A stretch of 64,000 nt of DNA. It comes from Agelas oroides. Its lineage: Eukaryota > Porifera > Demospongiae > Agelasida > Agelasidae. Under the pieces are notes generated by a model, which was not told where the DNA came from, searched no databases, and saw nothing but the letters and a program-made list of their open reading frames with translations. The stretch spans positions 5,436,655 through 5,500,654 of the forward strand of contig OX422184.1 in the NCBI GenBank assembly GCA_949130485.1, read 5' to 3'. Position 1 is the stretch's first letter. Each line of letters starts with the position of its first letter. The position numbers and the translations under genes were made by a program. Of this stretch, positions 58,736 to 64,000 are shown piece after piece.

Positions 58736-59475
58736 CTAGCATGCACACTTAAGTGTGCAATAATCTGATAATGCACACTTTGAACTACTAAATATGGACA
58801 CAGCTGCATGGATCAAAGAGATTGCATATGAAAAAATGAATTGTACAGAATGGAGATGCACAATAAAGTAGCAGTGTACAGAACAGTTGAACAATGAACC
58901 ACTAGTGCATGTGTTTGTCGTAGCTACGCAATCCAAACAGCAATTATAGTAGTAAACAGTATTGATTAAAACCATCACGCAGTGCGTACCAAACTGCTGG
59001 CTCGTCCAGAGTAGTGCCTCCTCGTCTGGAGTAATAGGTTCCGCCTGTTTTGAGCTGGTACCCAACCCAAGTCCGTGCAATCTCTTCATCTCTGCATCAA
59101 GAGTCACTCTAAAGTTACCAAACTAGAATCACTGGAACTCAAGGGGTCATTGAAAACCCCAGTTTGCTCATAGTAACGCTTAAAGCGACATACCAAGGTG
59201 TATAAAGACTTGGGCGGGTACTCCTTTCCATCCTTCTTGCGGAGGGGATCTCCAGCTGTAGTAACTGGAACAACTCCCTCGTGATGTACATCAGCAGTAA
59301 CTCTGCTTGCAGCCCACTCACTCGAAACGCGTATCCCGCAATCGGTTGATGCTTTTGTGTTTCCAGGAAGGGTGCTTGCACGCACCTGAATTTCATCAGC
59401 ATCACTCACTGGTTGCGCAAAGCGTGACATAGCCATGGCACCACGATTGTCGATAGAACTAGTGAACGGCTGCAA
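58736..59475 (-). pseudogene. Crypton-type/KRIME-domain fragment with intron
   Basis: From the ATG near 59475: KASTDCGIRVSSEWAASRV, then KKDGKEYPPKSLYTLVCRFK and RYYEQTGVFNDPL, and a following exon with LDAEMKRLHGLGLGTSSKQA and EPITPDEEALLW. These are the N-terminal core of the domain shared by QRICH1/KIAA1958-like proteins and Crypton tyrosine recombinases. The catalytic Arg/His/Tyr region is not present; the frame ends in a stop after the LLW region. It belongs to the same broad family as the 34.5-34.9 kb fragment but covers a later segment. Confidence 0.65.
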
Positions 59476-59736
59476 ACGGGACTGAAACTGGCTGAAACTG
59501 GCTAGCTGGCTGGAAAAAGGTCACTATCAACCGCCAAAAAACCGGCTTTGGATCCAGAAAAACCGGTCAGATCCAGACAAAGGTCACCAACAACAATGAC
59601 TCAGCAAAGATTACAGGCATGTGATTGGCTGTAGGTCACGTGATCAGCAATAAATTCTTTATAACACACTTAGCTAACCCCATGTGTTTTAATTTGGCGC
59701 ACTCGGATGATGCAATAACGGTCTCGGTTACGTTAA

Positions 59737-60370
59737 CACTTAGAACGCGAAGCGCCAATATATTGGCGCACGGGCTGTACACGCGTAGCGCGATGCGCCA
59801 ATATATTGGCGCGGGAGAGTTTACGCGGTAAGTAGCGAAGCCAAGCGAGCTTTTGGGGTAAATCCCTTCCTGTTGAGTAGTAATAAGTGTAGACCACACC
59901 TTTCCACTTAGATCACCTCGCAGGGAAGGCGGAAGGGGCGGTGCTAGTTCGTGATCGTTCGTGAATTTTAAGAAGGGCCGTCAAAGCGAAGCTTTTTCTT
60001 CAACATGTGGAGCAAGCGGCTTCCAGATTTCACATAAGGCTGGAGTACTAGCTTCAAATAACTTGGAAAAGGGCTTAGTCCGTCGGAGCTGTACGTAACA
60101 AATGAGAAAATCGGCACCGTTTCAAATTGCTGGTAAGCTACGATATACACCTACAGATAATGGCTTCAAACAGGTACAAATCGCTTACCTAGCGGTGATC
60201 AGCAATTTAGATGAACTAGTCCAGCCTTGTTACATGCCACCTATGCAAATCAGGCCGCTGGCAAGGCCCAGGGCTTGCTAAGCAACGCTTGTCACTTTGA
60301 CCTCAGACAGATAATTTTAATTTCCGCGTTAATAAACGGTGACGTGTATATAATTTCCGCGTGCAAAGTG
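59737..60370. mobile_element. TTAA-flanked MITE, copy 2
   Basis: TTAA at 59733-59736 and 60371-60374. The ends CACTTAGAACGCG and CGCGTGCAAAGTG are inverted repeats. At 634 bp it is almost the same length as copy 1 and shares much of the interior and the right end (TTTCCGCGTGCAA). Confidence 0.85.
59752..59812. repeat. Two identical 18-bp perfect palindromes
   Basis: GCGCCAATATATTGGCGC at 59752-59769 and again at 59795-59812, centre-to-centre 43 bp, within the left part of MITE copy 2. Confidence 0.95.
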
Positions 60371-60714
60371 TTAATGCACTCTCCTTCAGCTCGTGCATTG
60401 CATATGTGTATTTATTATATACCTAGTATACGTGCCAATAGTATTTCCCATAGAGCAACACGACTAATATTTTCCCATATTCGATAGTCCGTATTCGATA
60501 GCCCGCAGGGCATATGCTGCGTAGCAACCGCGACGTGTGCTTTAATTGGAATGCACCCGTAGCCGCTGCTGAAACAACGAATAAGCTTTCATTACGGATG
60601 AAGACGGCATTATTTACTAACTTACGGTACTTTCTTCCACTGGTAGAGAGATCGATACGCGTGCTGGTGCCGTCCAAAGCTAGAAACAGGCCAGCAGCCT
60701 GAAGCTCATTAAAT

Positions 60715-60987
60715 ATGCACGCAGCAACGACCTTTGTACTAGTAGCTGTCTATCTTCTAGGTGCTGCTAAATCAGAGTAGTATATAATAAATCTGTTATT
60801 TGATGTGTGAGAAGGCAATATGGCTGGATATTGCCTTCTCACCCATCAAATAATATATATGTAATTATCAATGATTATTCTGCAGCTGGTCGAGTGCTCC
60901 ATGCAGTGCGTGAATGAAGATGGTTACAAGCCAGGCTACTGCTCACCAAACGCAGAGGGCGTTCTGCTAGATTCATGCATGGTTTGA
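60715..60987 (+). CDS. Candidate small secreted Cys-rich peptide (two pieces)
   Basis: 60715-60780 encodes a signal-peptide-like MHAATTFVLVAVYLLGAAKS. After a hairpin insertion, an exon with a TTCTGCAG acceptor (60886-60987) encodes LVECSMQCVNEDGYKPGYCS and LLDSCMV-stop, with four Cys. I could not find a donor that joins the two in phase, so the hairpin MITE at 60796-60853 may have damaged the intron boundary, or they are unrelated. Function unknown. Confidence 0.35.
60796..60853. repeat. Hairpin MITE, about 26-bp arms
   Basis: TTATTTGATGTGTGAGAAGG plus CAATAT is mirrored by ATATTGCCTTCTCACCCATC plus AAATAA with a loop of about 6 bp and one or two mismatches. Confidence 0.9.
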
Positions 60988-61673
60988 GTGTGCAAGATGA
61001 ATATCTACATGCATGAGTATGGAGCTATAAACTAGATCCATGCTTACATCTGCTTTCCTCGACTACGGCTAGGCTGTGTGCTAGACAGCCACAACCACAG
61101 GCCAGACCTTACAGGCCGTATGTAGAACACTCAGCCAAAGTAGCTACCCAGGCAGTTGTAGTAGAAGTTGCTTCAAGTAGGGACTTGCGTATGGGTTGAG
61201 CAGTGACAAAACTCAGTGCTGGTGAAGCAGTTCTGGTCAGCTCGCACCCATGCAGCATTCTACATTCCTCTAGGTATATTCCACACTAGAGAAACGTGTA
61301 TTTATCTAACACACATAGTACAAACCAGAATTCTGCAAACAATGGTGATGACGATAAATGTCAGATACAACATGTCAGTAGGAGGTACGATGGGAAAGAT
61401 TTCAAAACACTGTCCAACACACAGGAAGACTTCTTCGGGCAAAAGTTTTGTGTTTTAGTGTCTTTCCTCTTTCCTGTAGTTGGTGAAATCTTTTGACTGC
61501 ATACACGACACCTACCACAGTGTGTGGGCGCCTCCATAGTAACCCTTTGATATGCCATGAGGATAAATAGGTTATCCTCCTGTGAAACCTTAGAGCTACT
61601 AATTGAACTTTGGTACAATCATGTTTTCTTATTTAAGTTTTAAAAGCTGTGTCATACTGTACAGAAAGTTTTA

Positions 61674-61977
61674 ATGAAATATCTGTGTCTACTTGTTGTC
61701 CTCCTCGTCTTTGTCCCAACAACGTCCCTCGCTCTTCAATGTTGGTCACACTTCTGTGAGAGGTTCTTTTTGTATTGAAACCTGTAGCAGCAACCAGACA
61801 AGCTGTGTGCCTTCGTACCATCGCACGGAAGCTGGAGCCACCACCCCAACATACTTTGCCTGCAGCTCCACAGGCGGGGGGATTATGTCTGCTGCCAGAA
61901 TGTACGCCATCGCTGAATTGAAGAAACAATGTTGTAGAGCAAGGCAGGAGGGTATTGCTTACCATCCCGCCTTGTAG
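61674..61977 (+). pseudogene. Secreted Cys-rich protein (Ly6/three-finger-like?), frame-broken
   Basis: ATG at 61674 starts a strong signal peptide (MKYLCLLVVLLVFVPTTSLA) followed by LQCWS. The frame then stops at 61778, but one frame over the sequence continues SVRGSFCIETCSSNQTSCVP and TPTYFACSST with regularly spaced Cys. LQCW just after a signal peptide followed by spaced Cys is reminiscent of Ly6/uPAR-type domains. The one-base shift near 61750 may be a lesion or an assembly error. A possible following exon begins after TTGTACAG at 62038. Confidence 0.4.
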
Positions 61978-62089
61978 CTTCCTTGACGAATCGACTCAAC
62001 AGCAAATTCATTCTATCACTACTCGTTTCTTGTACAGATGAACTCCTTTGAGCAGCTTAGCATGGTCATCGAGGAGCAGAGTGTGTCGA

Positions 62090-63355
62090 GTGGACTTTCA
62101 TCGACTTTGGACTTCACCTCCAGCTGCACTTAGAAGTGGAGACAATTTTCCGCCCTGCTAGCAAACACAGTAGTCATTATGCAGTAATGCCATCAGGTAA
62201 GTTGACAAAGTTAAAGTTCCAGTTACATTTATAGTAGTACAAAAATATTGCTTCCCTTGTAGTTGCAAGTGTCCACTTGGCCACCAGGTACCCAAGTGGA
62301 TGCATGGAACTGTCACATGCCTTACTCATTGATCATTTTTTAGACTGTCCCAAAGAAGTCAGCATCAGCACAAGGAAACTAGTCAGTGACAACATTAAGA
62401 TGAATTGGAGTGGAAGTTGTGAATTCTGACTCCGATTCAGATTTCCGGTGCACAAGAAAGCTGTTAAGAAGTACCCACAACCAAGCCTGCTCTCAAACCT
62501 GTGTAGATGCCCTTGCACTTAGTGAGAAGTGGAGACAATTTTCCGCCCTGCTATGGCAGCTTTGTCCATCACGGGTATGTCTATCCTGCGCAAAACCTCC
62601 GGGCTCAAGAAATCTTGAAAGATTGCTTCCCACACATTGTCAGGAACCTCGTCGATCTTGTCAACAGGTGGTACGCTCATCGCTAGACAATAGATAGCAG
62701 TTTTCTCTCCCAGATTGTCACCGTGGAATCGCTTCAACTGTAGAATTGCTCAAACTCCAATAATGCTCATCGCATTCTTTAGCTGTTGCTGTGGTAGAAG
62801 GCGGATCTACTACGTAGACTTGGATGGTTTTCATACATTGCCTCATCTCTTTGGTGCGGCATACTACTTCCTCCTCCCAGCTAGCTACCTGTTGCCAAAA
62901 ATGATTTTTGTGAGGTTCTAGTGAAGTGCGGAGGTTATGCGATTTATCCTCCATGGTAAAGTTTGGCCGAGGCAGAATCCTATACCTCTCTTTGCATTCT
63001 TGTATGCAAAATGCTTCCCTGAAAGACGCTTTTCACATGCTGCTCAAGGACGCCTACTTTTGGTGTCTTGAAGTTATTGAGGACAATCGGAAGTTGCCCG
63101 CAGGTCTAGCAATGGCTGCACAAGTTCCTCAATTAGCTTCAGACAGAAGAGCCTTTGAGACTTGAAAGCCGAGTGTGGAATATTTCAGTGAAATATAATG
63201 ATCGAATTGACAATGCAGATGTCAATAAGCCTCCAAAAACTTTTTTTCCACCACTTGTGAGTTTTTTTCATCACTCTCTTCTACAGGTGAAGCAAGCCCG
63301 CACCTGATTGCTCCTTCAACCCTATAAATAAACCAGTATTATGTTTTCAAGTGGT
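62090..63355. other. Unassigned minus-strand frames
   Basis: Two overlapping minus-strand frames (62954-62718, QVYVVDPPSTTATAKECDEH; 62737-62519, TAIYCLAMSVPPVDKIDEVP and DNVWEAIFQDFLSPEVLRRI) read like one broken protein, unassigned. GTGGAGACAATTTTCCGCCC occurs twice (62137 and 62528), marking a partial direct duplication. Confidence 0.3.
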
Positions 63356-64000
63356 GTATTAACCCTTTATACGCGAATGACGGATAAATCCGTCAAAATT
63401 TACATGCATTAATGACGAATGACGTCTAAAGATGTCAAGGTACGGCTAAGCATTATCACAGCCCAGTGCGAATAGCTATAAGCTTTGTATCTGTTTGTGG
63501 GTAGGTTGGGGCTTCCCCTACTAATACAAGCGGGTTGGGCTAGAAGCCCTCGAGGGGCGGACCACAATGAACGGTAGAAGCCAGCGTGGTCGTCAATCTT
63601 CCTCGATCGTAAAAACAACTTATTGACCACATTTTCTTAACGCCTTTAAGCAGAAGCACAACACTAGCTACGAAGGTGCAGCGGCCCTTGAGCTTCATAA
63701 ATATCAAGACAGTTTTGGAGCTACACTTTGTTATCAGCGAGTAAAGCCAAAGATGCTACCCGGAAAACGCGGTAGATAAGCGTACTTTGTAAACGGTTAC
63801 ACATTGCTTCTGAAAAGCTTATCTAGGTTTAAAAAACTTCATAAAGCCTTTCTCCGCTCCTTCTTTCACTCTGCAGTGCTTCATTTGGCTTTCCTGATGC
63901 TTTAGTTCTTGGGAAAAATGCATTAAATAATTGCCATCACGCAAAGTTAATTTATTTCCAGGTTTGAGGTTGATTGCATTCCATTCAATTTCGAATCTAT
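63356..64000. repeat. Repeat R1, uninterrupted copy reaching the right edge
   Basis: Starts TTAACCCTTTATACGCGAATG and runs to the window end. It is the reverse complement of 18692-19020 plus 12210-12533. GTGCAGCGG at about 63677 marks the position of the insertion in the interrupted copy. Confidence 0.85.

Noticed and set aside
61693..61977. An intact Ly6-family gene
   Set aside because: The signal peptide and Cys-rich part are in different frames and no intron bridges them.

Overview
The window is animal nuclear DNA. Recognisable coding sequence is split into short exons by GT-AG introns of about 60-370 bp. The domains seen are metazoan or broadly eukaryotic: Piwi, the FACT subunit SSRP1, guanidino (arginine/creatine-type) kinase, BEN, HIRAN and KRIME/Crypton-type domains. 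About 90% of the sequence is non-coding and packed with DNA transposons, hairpin MITEs, tandem repeats and broken gene copies. Compact introns, this repeat load and these domain families suggest a marine invertebrate, most likely a demosponge. The host call is inference from overall character, not from a marker gene.

Layout. 0-5.6 kb: repeats, a decayed AT-hook-like repeat gene and one copy of a Cys-rich (RING-like) family. 5.63-9.73 kb: a hAT-type element bounded by an exact 8-bp target duplication. 10.6-12.5 kb: tandem and dispersed repeats. 12.53-18.69 kb: a 6.16-kb TA-flanked element with long inverted termini that encloses a five-exon BEN-domain gene and an intact-looking, intron-containing Tc1-type DD34E transposase gene. 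19-22 kb: repeats and one unassigned ORF with a possible nuclease-like motif. 22.25-24 kb: a second, broken Tc1 transposase with a nested insertion. 24.3-31 kb: displaced pieces of an SSRP1 pseudogene, Piwi and guanidino-kinase scraps and, inside a 1,631-bp TA-flanked element with perfect 58-bp inverted termini, an intact three-exon HIRAN-domain gene. 31.7-35.2 kb: an LTR-element remnant, a TTCnnGAA-rich satellite, a second BEN gene, a tRNA-like SINE and a fold-back Crypton/QRICH1-like fragment. 35.5-48 kb: duplicated blocks holding broken Piwi copies (PAZ, MID, PIWI) and RING-like copies. 49.4-51.2 kb: a decayed transposase-like gene. 52.4-54.4 kb: tandemly duplicated exons. 54.7-60.4 kb: a guanidino-kinase/Piwi mosaic, two TTAA-flanked MITEs and another Crypton-like fragment. 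60.7-62 kb: two small secreted Cys-rich candidates. 63.3-64 kb: a dispersed repeat that also serves as the target of the 6.16-kb element.

Best candidates for something undescribed: two TA-flanked inverted-repeat elements each carry an intact multi-exon gene for a DNA- or chromatin-binding domain (BEN in one, HIRAN in the other). The BEN element also carries its own Tc1 transposase, and its insertion can be read against uninterrupted copies of its target repeat in the same window. A second theme is repeated, intron-retaining duplication of Piwi fragments joined to guanidino-kinase fragments and shared spacer DNA.
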